Shown: positions 11,701 to 24,455, counted from the first letter of the stretch. The stretch is 64,000 nucleotides of DNA from Cheiracanthium punctorium (GCA_038373885.1 JAWZYV010012274.1:2294001-2358000); one strand, 5' to 3'. The notes: generated from the sequence alone by a model not told the origin. Numbers and translations: made by a program.

Positions 11701-13768
11701 AATCATATCAAGATTTATGGACTATTAACATTTTGACTGGGTAATCAAATTAACAAATTCGAATACATATTCGATTAAAATTGTTCGCAGGCTATCAAAA
11801 TTGATTTTAAAAATCATTTCAAATGTACCCGCGGATAATACGTAGAAAATACTAGATGTGATGCTTCAAAATGTAAGAAAAGTACAGTATTTTAAAAATC
11901 GATCCTTTTCACGTCTGATTTTTAAATTCAAAGCCTTTGAAAATCGATCTGTTGATATTTCAGAGCTCAAAAATAAAAAATAATTAAAAAAAATAATTTT
12001 TAAAATGAGAAGAAGATTGTACACTGATTTAGAAGCAGCAAGTGATGATGTTTTAAATGAGATTCTAAGGAATGGAAGCAACTATACCTTTCTCGATTGC
12101 AACGAGATCCATGTTATGTAATACTTGGAACACAAAAGCTTTATTTTTCTAGGTCATTATATTGATTAATTTATAGACTTAAGGAGGGGAGGGGTTTAAT
12201 GATATCCCATATGACATTTATTCTAAACCAAAGAAAAAGCCTTTTATTACTTAAACATTAAAAACGTTCTTTACTTACAGTTAGCTTCCAAAAAGTATTC
12301 AGATTCTTTGAGAGTAAAAATAGATCTTAAGCAGGCAATTTTTTAAAATTTTCATACACTTTTCTACATTCCGTAATAACCAGCAGACAACTGATTTTGA
12401 ATTAGAAATAAATAATCAATTTTGAAATATACGTAGGAGATAAATTATTATTTATAAAAATAAAATAAATTAAAAACAGATTGTTTACAAATGAGTACAA
12501 ATGCCTTAAGATGCGGAGAATTGCTTTTTTTAATGCATAATTCAAATGAATATTGTAAGAAATATTATAATATTTGCATGTGCTTGAACTTTAAGTTAAT
12601 AAAAAGAAATTTTAAATTTCACTTTTTATAGCTTTTCAAATGAATATGTACTCTGGCTAATATTTATATTACTGGAAAGAAAAATTCTACAATTTTATAC
12701 TTGTTTTCACTTACCTTCAGCTGCAACTACTGTCTACATTATCATGCAGCTTGGCCTGGTATATTTGTACCCATACTTAACCTGAAAATCATTCATAACA
12801 AAATTCTTTTGCATCAGCATTCACTTACGATGAATTTAAAAAAATAATTCTGTTAATGTATTCAGTGGAATACGTCTCTTGCACAGTTCAATTAATTCTT
12901 GGTGTCATTGTTGACCACTTATCCAAAGTCAAGTCTAGTTGCACCACGACAGTAATTATTTTCTTTAGAAAGTTTGCTTTTCAGATCGATATATCCTACT
13001 TCAGGATTGCTTTTCTCCATTATCAACCAACTGGAATGTTGAATCAACAGCTTGTTATTCAGTTGTGCAAAGAATATTATTTTCTGAAGATGTTACGTGA
13101 AGTTTTGCATATTAAAAACTTACTGGCTGGTGAAAGTTTTCGCATTCATTTATGCAAAAAGTCAGCAAAAAATATAGGTACAAGCAGTAGAAGGCGAAAC
13201 CCTCAGTGACTATGTAAATTAGTTAAATAGTATTTTAAGAACTACTCTGTCTGTGTGATTAACCTTCAATATTGTTTTTGGAAAAGTGAAGGAACAATGG
13301 AAACCACATCTGATGCTTGCCAGGTTTCCAAAGTTATTGATCGATTTGAAAACGGTAATCCCGTAATCTTGTTAGTGAAACAGAATGGGATAATAGATTC
13401 TCATGCAAAACTAAATTAACACTAGAGAAAACTATTGGATAATTTTTTTAATGAAGAAGCTATACCTTGTAAATACTGCTACACGACGAATATATTTCTT
13501 TTAATTCTAACATGCATTTTAATGATCGATAGTGATGCCTTTTCGATAGTGATGCCATCAAAAGTTTTACTATAGTCGTGTTGTTTTAGTCGTGTAAGAG
13601 TAAATCAAACAAATAAAAATAAGAATGTGGAGATTTGGGTGGGGAGCGAGAAGTTAAAACTCGATTTTCTGTCTTAATTTTAACATACATCTTAATGCTG
13701 TGCAATATTTTTTTTCATCATTAGAATTATTATGTCTATAGTAGCTTAATTTTAAGTAAAATGTTATA
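11701..13768. other. no gene recognised
   Basis: AT-rich. The longest open frame (12856-13209, plus, 117 codons) shows no recognisable domain, hydrophobic pattern or splice evidence. Confidence 0.55.
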
Positions 13769-14751
13769 GGTTCAGGTGGGGTAATTATGACCTTTTTGTG
13801 CAAATTTCAACGTTGTGAATTTTTAACTCTTAATTTCAGAGAAGACATTGATTTATAAACTAAGGGGGAACTCTTCCTGGGATGTTGCGTTTTACCGGAG
13901 AGCAGTTAAAATTACGTAAATGAACACAGATGGACTCCAATATTTTCTAAGTGACATATACCACCAAGAATATGAATAAACCAATAGAAGCCAAACTTTC
14001 ATATCACGGCTGTTTACTAGAAATGCGCTCTGAGGTAATGTAAAATTGTAGTTTTATTTGATTATGAGAAAGTAGCAAATAGTTTTAAAGAAATGCTCAT
14101 GGTCTAAATCAATTTTTAGTATTTAACTACTTCATTTTTTTTTAATTCCTATCTGTTATAATTTTAAAGCCTTGGAATGATTTTTCTGTCTCTGTTCACA
14201 GGCAACGGCGGCGTTACGTTTTAAGCATTTGAAAATTTTAAAAATAATCAATAGGAACTTTTCATTTTATAATTTATTTCTAAGTTAAATATAACAAACA
14301 AATAAAATAACTCAGGGTAAAATTAAGTGATAGAAGAGAGATATACTATTCCGAGTCTGAATGAATTTCTACTATGTTTTTCTCACGGTCTTCACTTTTT
14401 AAAAAATAGTGGAATAATTATGACCATGAATTTAAAAATATTTAACCATGTTATAAAAAGTAAAAACATGTCAGAAGCTCCTTAAATACCTTACGAACAT
14501 ACCTTTTAATCTGAATAAACTTGCCTGAAAAGATTTTCTTTTGCTCCAAATAACTTTGAACACAGAACTGCCAGAATCGCTCATTGAAAATGTTTATATG
14601 CAGTTAGTTTTACAATTGTTACTGTCTTAAATACTTGAAATTAATGATAGAGGACTTATAATGAAAAGCTTTATGTCTAATGTTTTTGCAAAACCTTATA
14701 ATTTATAGATTTCTTAAAAATTCGGCTGATAATAATTACTTCACCTGACCC
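13769..14751. mobile_element. TIR element with GGTTCAGGTGGGGTAATTAT ends
   Basis: The left end GGTTCAGGTGGGGTAATTATGACC matches the reverse complement of the right end, GGGTCAGGTGAAGTAATTATTATC, at 19 of 24 bases. An internal copy of the motif (TGGAATAATTATGACCATG) sits near 14410. The element is about 980 bp with no coding frame. It is probably a non-autonomous DNA transposon whose superfamily is unknown, because the target duplication is unclear. Confidence 0.6.
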
Positions 14752-14970
14752 GATATTTTAAGTACAAACAAAGATTAATGTATGTATGTAGATTTTAAAT
14801 TTGATTACAAATATTATTTAAGTGTTAAAAATATCGTCTGTGAATAAACTAACTGAACATAATACAGTAATTTAAATACTAATTTTTTTGATCAAGTGAC
14901 TGTTAGATTATAATACTTTATAGATAATAAATGCATTATGTAGTATCGGTAAAAACGAATGTAAAATAAA

Positions 14971-15673
14971 CAGGCTGTCCCAAAAATACTGACCTAGGAT
15001 TTTATTTTTAAATATTGATGAGACATTTACCAATAAATTACAAAGTTATGTAAAAAAAAAAAAAAGCTACAGAATTTCATGATATCGATTAAAATTTTAC
15101 GGACATTAAATCTCAATAAATGCAAAATTAAAATTTTTATATCACAGCCGAACAAAATTTTCCAGTAAGTAAAGTGTGTCCCATACATTAATTAGATGAT
15201 GTACAAAATTTCAGCCTTTCATCGTAAAAAGGATAAGAGATATGAAAATAAAGATATCTTGACTTAAGCAACTTTTCAAGGGCTATTGAGAGGGGCTGAA
15301 CACAAATTACGAAAAAAGTCTATGATTGTATAAATACATAATAATATTGCTACGATGAGTATTGTATATCCCCTTACTAAATTTGTTTAAACATATATCT
15401 GCCTTTTTATGATGTAATGTTGAAATTTTGTCCACCACCTAATAAATGTAAGGGACTCATTTTACTAACTGGGATATATTTTTTTTTGTTTGTTTGTTTG
15501 TACGGGTACTGTATAAACTTTAATTTTGTATAATTTTAGATTTAAACAGAGAATTTTAATCGGTATTATAAAATTCTGTACCCTTTTTGTACATGACTTG
15601 ACGATTTATTAAAAATGCCTGTGATCAATGTTTAAAGAATGAAAGCCTAAGTCAGTGTTTTTGGAACAGCCTG
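14971..15673. mobile_element. 703-bp foldback element (long inverted repeat arms)
   Basis: The left end CAGGCTGTCCCAAAAATACTGACCTAGG and the right end (reverse complement) CAGGCTGTTCCAAAAACACTGACTTAGG match at 24 of 28 bases. The inversion continues inward: the arm around 15180-15240 (gtcccatacattaa...ttcatcgtaaaaagg) is mirrored at about 15400-15460 (cctttttatgatg...aatgtaagggac). The stretch near 15065-15145 is likewise mirrored near 15515-15590. The arms are therefore about 300 bases each. Ends beginning CAGGCTGTCCCAAAAA resemble Tc1/mariner-type termini. No transposase frame is present. Confidence 0.8.
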
Positions 15674-17246
15674 TGACAAGCGCGTTACATGACATTATAA
15701 AACAAGTACAAAAATCTGCAATAGTTTAGTTTATTTACGTATTGTAAAATATTTCTATTGGGATATATTTTGTAAGTTATCATCGATATTCATTATGCGT
15801 TATGAATGTATGTTTCGAATGCATCTTCTGGCTGCTATGAAAGACTATAATCCATACGTTTCCATTTTGTTTCAACATATCACTACGTTACACAAAAAAG
15901 ATCTTATTGCTTGTTGAAAGAAAAAGCCAAAGTGGAATAAATGTGGAGTTTTCACACTTTTCCGTGACATACCAGGAGAATTGTCACATCTTTTCTTACA
16001 TTATTGGATGGATCTACTTTCAAAGATTTTTGGAAAAGAAGCTGTTATATTATACACAAAATGATGATAAAACAATTAAAATATAACGTATTTCATATTC
16101 CTATTTTAAGAATAAAATCTGTTGTATGCTACTCTCAAAGTCTCCTATACGTATAAATAGTTTAGATGAATTGGAGAATAGTTCCACTCTATAATTATGT
16201 GGAATTTGCTATTTGTGTAGAAAAAAAAAAACCTACCTAGTTTAAAAATCGGGACTTTTTTGTTACAGTATTTTTGTTGTATTTGCTCCAGTTAATCTTT
16301 CACAAATTTCGCTACCCTAACCCCTTCCCCTCCCCCAGTGAGCTTATAATTTGGTTCTCTAATTCAAGGACCTCAGTGTTTTGGGTAAGTCTCAAATACT
16401 CTACCTAATTTTTTTCTAAAAAAACTCTATGAAGAAATGGTATTATTATGAAATATTGTCTTAAGGCCAACAATTACACATTACTCGTGTTTTCTAAATT
16501 TGAGTTTCGAATACATTCGGATAACTCGAATGACTCAACGTAGTTAGTCCTTGAACAGAATAATTCTTTAGCACTGAGATAAACAAGTTTCTTTCGGTGA
16601 GACGTTCGAAAGTCTTTATCTTGTGATTTTTTTCCTTGACAGATGTCAAGATCATAGCCAGTTCGGCTTTTTTTTTCTACATCATTAAGTTTGTTCTAAG
16701 GCAAACAAAGCAAACTCAATAAGAATTCTTTCCAATCTGATAGCATTAATCTGATGTCTGAATTCAAAGAATTTCGTAGAAGAAAAGCTTGGTGGCATAA
16801 AAATCTCTAAGCTCACGAGAAACAGACTAAAACGCTTTTGGCTTACGCCTTAGCAGTGAATCAATACGGCATTTGTTTTCGTACCACAGTAGTGGAGGAT
16901 TGTGGCAAATTTACAGTATCTCGACTTTTTCAGAAATTACAGCATTCAGAGATTATATCTTCCAGCCTTGAAAATACCATTATAACGGATTTCGGAAGTT
17001 CTTACGATGTTTAGAAAAATTTTAAAAGACTTAAAAAAAAAAAAGCGGATGAAAAATTGTTGTTGCATTTGTGTCTTGTAATGAAGTTTTATTTTCAATA
17101 CCACAGTATAAAATCTCTATTTTCAAATTTAATTTCGTTATTTAAAAAATATTTTGAATGAACAGTTGGTTGAGAAGTGTAGACATTTAACTATAGAGAA
17201 ATTTATCTCAGTCACAAATAGTTCACAGCCAATCTTCACAGAGGAA
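15674..17246. other. no gene recognised
   Basis: AT-rich sequence between the foldback element and the hairpin. No repeat or coding signal was identified. Confidence 0.55.
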
Positions 17247-17395
17247 TGGGAACTCAATGACGTCACTCAGACTAGTAGAGTCAGGTGTCTTTCCACTCGA
17301 TTTTAGGTGGGACATGCAACGATTAACGACAAACCTGTAATCGAGTAGAAAAGTCTCCTGATTCTACTAGTCTAAGAAACGTTACTGAATACCCA
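17247..17395. repeat. 149-bp near-perfect inverted repeat (hairpin)
   Basis: The left arm (17247-17312) includes CAGACTAGTAGAGTCAGG and CACTCGATTTTAGGT. The right arm (17331-17395), read in reverse complement, includes TAGACTAGTAGAATCAGG and TACTCGATTACAGGT in the same order and spacing. Arms are about 62 bases at roughly 80 percent identity, with a loop of about 25 bases. No coding content was seen. Confidence 0.8.
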
Positions 17396-17639
17396 GGAAG
17401 ATATGCAGATTGGCCGTGCATATAGTGTATTCTGCAGTTTTTCAGATGCCAATAGTGATAAATATATTTTCGACACTTATTTCAGAAGCAATTCCATATT
17501 TTCCTTAAATATCAACAAAAAAAGTGATAGGATGTCAAGTCACTTTGTCGTCCTTGTGGATTTTGTGAAAATGACATTTATTACAGATAGAACATTAGAA
17601 AATTCGACTAATTCTTGCGTATTTTTGCAACTGAAGTAA

Positions 17640-18185
17640 TCACCCTCACAGCACCGTGACCTAAATGTGAAGTCACTGCGACGTGAAAAACCGTCACTGG
17701 ATGTCGCTCGAATGAGTCACAAACAAGTCGCCTTGACAGTCTAATGTCTTTCTGCGGCAACGGGACGTCACCACGAAGTCACACTGTAACTTGTGCACGA
17801 CATTGTGACTTTAATGCGACGTTACAGCGCGTTACATTCACAGCACTGTGACTTAAATGTTCCACTGATTTAAAACTGAAAAAAAACTTTTTTTTTGAGA
17901 AAGTCACAAAATTACTTACCAAAATCATAAAAAAGTAGCAAAAAAGTAGCAATATCGTAAGTCATTAAGTCGCATGTTGCTTTCAAAAGTCGCAAAAATT
18001 GCGAAAAGTCGCAAGATCCGGCAAGGCCTCACAAACGATCCGTCACGTTGATGTCACAAAGAAGTCACAAGCTATTGTCACTGGCAAGTCACACTGTGAC
18101 TTCCAGTTGACGTCACTTATGGTTACCAGTGTGATTGCGACCTCTAAGACTCACAGGGACGTCACGGCGACCTCATTGTGACGTT
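17640..18185. repeat. GTGAC/GTCAC-rich degenerate repeat tract
   Basis: About twenty GTCAC or GTGAC pentamers lie in 550 bases, several forming palindromes: AAGTCACACTGTGACTT at about 18085-18101, GACGTCAC three times, and CACTGTGACTTAAATG twice with variation (17651 and 17843). A G/C-poor interruption occupies 17870-17960. The same pentamers cluster again at 50810-51140, and both clusters are followed by a related (T/G)ATTAGG sequence. It is probably the subterminal part of a DNA transposon family. Confidence 0.6.
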
Positions 18186-19994
18186 CCGTGCTATTAGGAC
18201 ACTTTTGCGTCTTCCCAACTAGGATACTTTGATTTCAGAGGTTCATTGTAAAGGATAACGTTATAAATATTAGGTTTTCTTCCCGAGTATTTAACACACT
18301 GTTTAGGAAATAAATCACACGCTTCAAAAGAAACATCAAATTTTAATTTCAAAACTTAACTTACAAAAAGTACAATGATGGCCATTCTGAAATTCAATAA
18401 AAGATAAAAATATTCCGTAAATACTAAAACAGTTTAATACTTAAAAAACAGCTGACTAGCATATAAACATACATAAATATGGCTGGATACACTAAAAATG
18501 AGCATTTTGTTTCTCAGCTAGACAAAATAAGTGTGTATACGTACAATGTGTTAAAGAAAAAAAAAACTGTGCATATACATTTTAAGTCAAAACCTTAAAC
18601 AGATGATAAAAAAAGAGAGAACACACTTTAAATTAAGTACGTTAAAACAGATAAATACTATGAAGTACAGATATGTATCGTGAATCATGCTATAATATGC
18701 TTTGTATGTGAATAAAAAATATATAAGATATATTCACATTGAAAAGCTCAGACATTATGAAGTATATACAACCGAATATTTTTCAAGATATATTTGAAAA
18801 TTGGATTGATAAGAAAATATATGAGCACAAGTAGATGTACTAAATTTTAGGAACATGAAAAATGGCGAATATTTATGCTTGATTTTATTCTGAAGCTATT
18901 ATTAATCCTGATATTTTCCAATAAGGCTTTTGTCTTTGGAGACAAAATTGATTATGTTCTGCGATAAAAATATAATTTTTTAAAAATCCTGTTAAATATT
19001 TCTCATTGTGATGTATATTTGAAGCATTATTAGCAATTTATGTTAATTGAGGGCAGATAAATGGAAATGCATTATGTTTAATCAAAATAAATATCATGCA
19101 ATAATGAGCAAAAGCAAATATGGTATATAACTCCAAATAAGTCCATCCCTATTTCCAGTCATAGACAGTATGTTAGGAAACTGACAATTTCAATACTGAT
19201 ATCTTTTAATTCCAGTGCCTCTAAATTCGCCAACTAGCATTTACTGCTACATTAGGAAAATTAACATATTTTTCCCATTAATTCATAATTTTTTAAATGC
19301 ATTTGATAGTAACAGAAAGATATCTAAAAATGATGTTTTTATATATTATATTTCAATAATAATATATTTATATATTAGGGACTGTAGTCATCATGATATT
19401 TATTCATAATTGATAATGCTTATAGTTCACCTCCAAATAAAGGATAACTTTGAAATTTACAGGTTATCCTAATACTTTATAAAACATTCTTTGAAAAATT
19501 CATTTCATAAAGTATTTGAACATTCTTCATCCTTTCTCTTAGTATAGTTCCAATAGTTCTGATTGAACGTTAAAAACTTGAATGAAAATTTGTTAGAGCA
19601 TGCCTGTGTCACTAACACTCAGTTGCGTGCAGAATCCTGCACACAAATCACCAAAAAGAAAGCTAATTGGCTGTTTCCGTTTATTAACAGATCCCCCACA
19701 ATATCAATATCTTCGAACAGTGCGGGTGCAGCAATCTCAATAAATATTAAATGCTGTAATTTTCACCTCTATAAAAAATGTACAATTAGAAAAGAATTGT
19801 ACTGCCTTTTCTAGCAGTATCTGAATCGATGGAAAAAGTGTGCGTATAAACAACGATTTTAATTTGAAAATGTATGTATCGTGCTCTCGAAAAGTGTTTT
19901 CTATTTTCTATTGATCTACATCTTATTTTTAATGCAGGTTATAGTTCCGAAATGTTTTTTTTTAATTTTGAACATTTTGAATTTCTGATAAGAC

Positions 19995-20019
19995 ATATAT
20001 ATATATATATTTCTGATAA

Positions 20020-20107
<88 letters not shown>
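19995..20107. repeat. (AT)n microsatellite with duplicated TTTCTGATAAGAC
   Basis: An (AT)8 tract at 19995-20010 is followed by TTCTGATAAGAC and then about 85 bases of pure AT (20023-20107). The 13-base leader occurs before each AT run. Confidence 0.95.
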
Positions 20108-20108
<1 letters not shown>

Positions 20109-20515
20109 GAGATCGCAGAAAGAACATTTGTTCATTACATGTGACCCCCTTTAAGAATCTAGTATGAAATGTTCTTGTAATTTGAAAGGTTTTGAAACAA
20201 AAAATCCTTGTGCGGGTGCAGTTACAAATCCTCATCAAATATGAAAGATTGGCTTAAATGGTTGACGTAATTTTATAATTGACTTTTAATTGTCGATTTC
20301 TTAGATTATTCCTAGAAGATGTGAAAATATACGAGTGTTTCCCTTCCAGGTATTGTTTCTTGCAAAAAAATCAGTTAGGGGAGTCAGTAATCAGTTAGGA
20401 TTAGGACTTTTCCTTAAAATGACTAAAGTTTAACATGTTGGAAATAGCATCAATTTTTGTCCCTTTTTTGTCTGCTGGTGATATGGTGAATATATATATA
20501 TATATTTGGATTCGT

Positions 20516-20616
20516 AATAAGATATAAAACTAATTATAACGTGGATAAGATATAAAACTGGGATAAGATATAAAACGTGGATAAGATATAAAAACGTGGA
20601 TAAGATATAAAACTAA
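20516..20616. repeat. short tandem repeat of (GT)GGATAAGATATAAAAC
   Basis: Five copies of a 15-20 base unit with core ATAAGATATAAAA. The first and last copies are followed by CTAATTATA. Confidence 0.88.
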
Positions 20617-22075
20617 TTATATTTTCAAATTTCAGAGTTGGTTCTTAAAACAATGATCTTTTATAAGATTTATTTTTCTAATGGTGATACTTATTTCAAT
20701 TATTCCTATTTGTTCACAAGTTTACCTGCAATATTGTACAAACTGAGGTTCATCTGCTTTTCTTGAAAATGGTTCCATTTTTGAGTTATGTAGTAAATCC
20801 ACAAAAGCAATACTTGGCACAGACCTCTAGCATTACTTTATCTGAGATAAAGATAACTATTTCCTTCTGAAATTTGTCAGTCATTTTGATATATAAACAA
20901 GGTAAATTATGATTAATGCAGACACTATGAACGAAACAAAACAGAAAAATATTTTAATATATTTTACATATTAATTATTAAGGTAAATATGTTTTGTCAA
21001 AGAAAAAGAACGACAATTGGTCTTAATGTGGTCTAAAATGTATGATTTGGATGTAACGTGTATGTAAATGTATGTAAGAAAGGCCTGATGTCTAAAAATT
21101 TTGTAAAAATAAGCATACATTTCCGGATTTAATACTCAGAAATGTACAAAATAAATATTCCGATTGAATTCTTTTTTCTAAAACCAAGTACAATATTAGC
21201 CAAGAAGTGTAACACATTGACTGAAAATTTTCCGCAATACTTCATTGTACTCTTTTTTTGAATACTGAAGCTAAATTGAAATACTACGAATAGTAAGAGT
21301 CAGTTCCTTCTTTCTTTCGCCCTGTACACCCATGTGTGAATACCACTAAAAAATTCAGATTTTAATCTGCTCAATAGTTAGCATAAATCTTCATAACTTT
21401 AAAATATTCCAAAAACATCCGCGACTTGGTGGTATTCAAAATTTAAGCATATATATACACGTGTAAGTTTAACAAATACTGCTTTTATAAGCAATTGATT
21501 TGGAAGTTAGATATTTAAAATACAATATTCAATTAACAAATATTCTGCTATTATTTCAAATAAACAAAAAATTACTTGCTATTATTTCAAACTGATGACA
21601 AAAATTCTGCATTATATATACGAAACAATACGTGTTTCAAGTTGCACACTTATTCAAGAAGAAAAAATTCAAGTTCTTGGAAGTTATTTTAAGGCATTAA
21701 ATAGAAAAACCATTAGAAAAATGTGATTTGTTGTATTTCGAAAAATGTGAGTTAGTATTTGTCGTGTGACAAGAAGGACTTGGCTTGCAACATGCTGCAT
21801 AATATATAAATATATCTAAAAGGTATGAGTAAGTAGAATTATTTTAAAATATGATTTTCGTTTGATCTGAAATTCAACCATACATGAATCTTGAATGAAA
21901 ATCGTCCTGAATTCTAAATTTATATCCCATATTCAATTCTTCAATGACAAGTTAGGCTCATTACTTATCCTTCTACGAATATAAACGCTCATATTGTAGA
22001 TATCCACAAAAATAATCTTTACCCTATAGAAATAATAGTGCAAAAACGTTATATACCTTTTTCTCGCAGAAAGCT

Positions 22076-22081
22076 TTTATT
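22076..22081 (-). terminator. possible polyadenylation signal of the channel gene
   Basis: The minus strand reads AATAAA inside CAAATAAAAGC, about 870 bases after the channel stop codon. It is the first canonical hexamer I see downstream. In such AT-rich DNA this may be chance. Confidence 0.25.
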
Positions 22082-22946
22082 TGATGTGCATTTTTTAAGA
22101 AAGGTGGTCAAAACGTGTTAGATGTACAAGAGTGGCAGAGAGCACAAAATTTTGTTCGAGCTATTTCAACCACATTAGTTATTTGAGACTCAATAAAAAA
22201 TTTGTTGACTTAACGAAATATTTTGTTCTTTTAACTAAACACCTTGTTGATTCAAAAATAAAAAATCATTCGGACAAAATAACGCTGATCAACTTTTGTG
22301 GAACCGAAAAAAGTGTTTTTTTTTCGCTTGTAATAAAAAATTAATACTACTGTAAATAGCATGCATACTATTTGAACAGGCACTTAAATAAAAATTCTTA
22401 TTCTGCGACTTGCGCAAAATGAAGCAAAATCTTGAAACTAAACTCCATTCACAAGAATGCAAGTCTAGTGTTAATTATATGGTCTCTTTCTCTCACTGTA
22501 TTTCTATACTAGTTTTCCCTCCAATTACTTTTCATTCGAAAAGCAAATATTTCTTTGCATTAATGTTGATATATGAAAAATAGCTTTCAGAATTTCTATG
22601 CAGTTTCATTCACACACATTTTCGTATCACTTTCTGTTAATACTTGAATGAGAGGGAAAGGGTGAGCAAAAAACTTGAAAAGAGTTCGTGGCATTCAAAT
22701 GAAAAGTAAAAAGCGATTTAGTCAAAAAATAAACTGTCTCCATAAAAGCAATCCGTTTCTTTATGTTGCCTCTAGATTCGAACCATCTTGTTTAGGGTTT
22801 CAAATGCGAAGTGACCACTTTTTAAAACCGTTCTTTCACCCATTACAGAGTATGACTTTCGAAAATACTTCTGTTGTGTCATGTTTCATTCATGTGCCTT
22901 GAATTCCAAATGGCACTTATGTCTTTCTGATGTGACTTTCTCCTAG

Positions 22947-23123
22947 TTATCTGCAGTAGTAGATAAAGTAGCAAGAGCAAAATATGAAGAAAAACAGGGG
23001 AAAGATGAGCCTAGAGCATTTGTCAATTTTTTGGTGGGGCTTCCTCTTAGAATCCGAGGTGCTATCAGTAGGAGATTTCGCCGCCTCCTTGTCATTTTCG
23101 GTGCAGCGCGGGAAAAGGAACCT
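22947..23123 (-). CDS. Cys-loop chloride channel subunit, last exon (cytoplasmic loop end, M4, stop)
   Basis: A 177-base terminal exon after ttatttcag, in phase 0 with the pore exon, ending in TAA at 22947-22949. It encodes residues 315-372. The cytoplasmic loop is polar and Ser/Thr/Lys-rich (ENDKEAAKSPTDSTSDSKRK). It is followed by KIDKCSRLIFPLFFFIF, the invariant ID..SR..FP entry to M4, and the protein ends just after M4 with YYCR. The whole M3-M4 loop is only about 50 residues, short for the family. A further small phase-0 exon in the 1.3-kb intron cannot be excluded, but none was convincing. M4 is rich in Cys and Phe. No strong polyadenylation signal lies close by. The first clear AATAAA on the minus strand is at 22076-22081. 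Confidence 0.93.
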   Translation of the reverse strand, partial: RFLFPRCTENDKEAAKSPTDSTSDSKRKPHQKIDKCSRLIFPLFFFIFCSCYFIYYCR

Positions 23124-24455
23124 CTGAAATAATAAGAATAAATAATTATTTACTTTACCATTTTAAAATTTACATTGTCTCCACACAAATGGTGAAAGCG
23201 ATAACTCGTATCTTTTCCGTTATTAGGAAAATGAACCAATTGGACAGAGATGCCCCAGTAACGAAGAACTGACATACCGTTGGGTGGGAGTGGTATTTTC
23301 AAAGTAACGCACAGAGCGCGGTCACCATTTGCATGAGAATTTCACCGGATATATGCAAAGATTGCATCACAATCCAAAAACATTCACAAATTTAGCGATT
23401 GTAATTCAATGGAAATTGAAATAGTTCCTCTAGATTACCCAATTTGACGTTTCGTACGATATCAAAATAAATAAAATGTTGTTTTATTATGTGAGCCATA
23501 AATATAAGAATTAACCATTTGGGTTAAGATTACAGGATATAAGTGCTTTACGAGTATATCATGTTTCACTGTTCTATTTTCTTATTTTACAGGACTCAGA
23601 AATCGACAAGCTTAGTCGTTTGATTAATGAATTCAGCAACTTAAACTGCTGCAATAGACTCTGTTGCTCTGGTCACTAAAATCTGAAAAATAGAAAAAAA
23701 AATGGTTGCTTCCTTTAAATGGACGAATATGAAAATGCACTCTTCAGAAGTACGATTAAGAATTATTCTATCACCAAATTCATTTTGACTCTTCTAAAAC
23801 TGGACATTTATTTAAATAGTGGATAAAAAACCTGCTCTGCAGATCGAAAGAAAAAGAAAACGTAGCAGAGAAAGTGGTTTCTTTTGTCGGATTAAATCAA
23901 GATATTTTATTATTATTGTAATATTATCTGCTTAGATTTTAATTAATTATTAATCTATTGAAGACTTCAGTAATCAAAGTTCAAAGGATTGTTTTTAGGA
24001 CGTTATAGCTCAGATTAGCTGGGACTAGCCTACAGAAATTCTTTAATTCAATTTTATTAAATTGCAAAAATATGATTAATAATGCATGTTGTATTCGTCT
24101 TCCCGAAGTTTAGAATTTTTGATCTTTGAAAACGCCTTTTATTAAACATTTTTACCGATTTTTTGGAAATTTTGCACAAATAAACAGAGGAGCAAATAAA
24201 GCAAAATCTTGGCTACTTTTTAAAATAGGAAAAACCTGGTTCCCCCAATTTTCGGCCATTTTTAATTTAAAATGGAAATATGTCTGATAGCGTTTGACCA
24301 ATCTGTTTGAACTTTTTCTGACATATACAGAATTCAAATTGTATAAATATTTGGTTTTGTTTTTTATTTGCACATATTAGCGGATTAAAACAATTCCCAT
24401 TTTTCAACGAAGTATCAGTACTTAGGCTAGTGCTAAGCAGAAGGCCAGTGCTTAC

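Larger units (their letters stand above)
18186..22075. other. region downstream of the channel gene, no gene recognised
   Basis: AT-rich sequence with microsatellites and the GGATAAGATATAAAAC tandem repeat at 20.5 kb. Open frames across the AT tracts are runs of Ile-Tyr and not real. Confidence 0.55.

Noticed and set aside
12856..13209. Plus-strand 117-codon frame, the longest outside the recognised genes except a few shadows
   Set aside because: No domain, no coding bias I could see, and no flanking exon evidence.
19874..20238. Open frames on both strands with long Ile-Tyr runs
   Set aside because: They are translations of the (AT)n microsatellite, not genes. The same applies to the frames at 44447-44772 and 31399-31621.
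20516..20616. Possible CRISPR-like array of short repeats
   Set aside because: Units are contiguous tandem copies without spacers in a eukaryotic AT-rich setting.
22765..22790. GGTTCGAATCTA on the minus strand, like a tRNA B box
   Set aside because: No A box or acceptor stem around it, so probably chance.
24267..24455. Extension of the pore frame beyond the M3 exon
   Set aside because: It crosses a good GTAAGC donor, loses family similarity, and the real C-terminus with M4 is in the exon at 22947-23123. Treated as intron.
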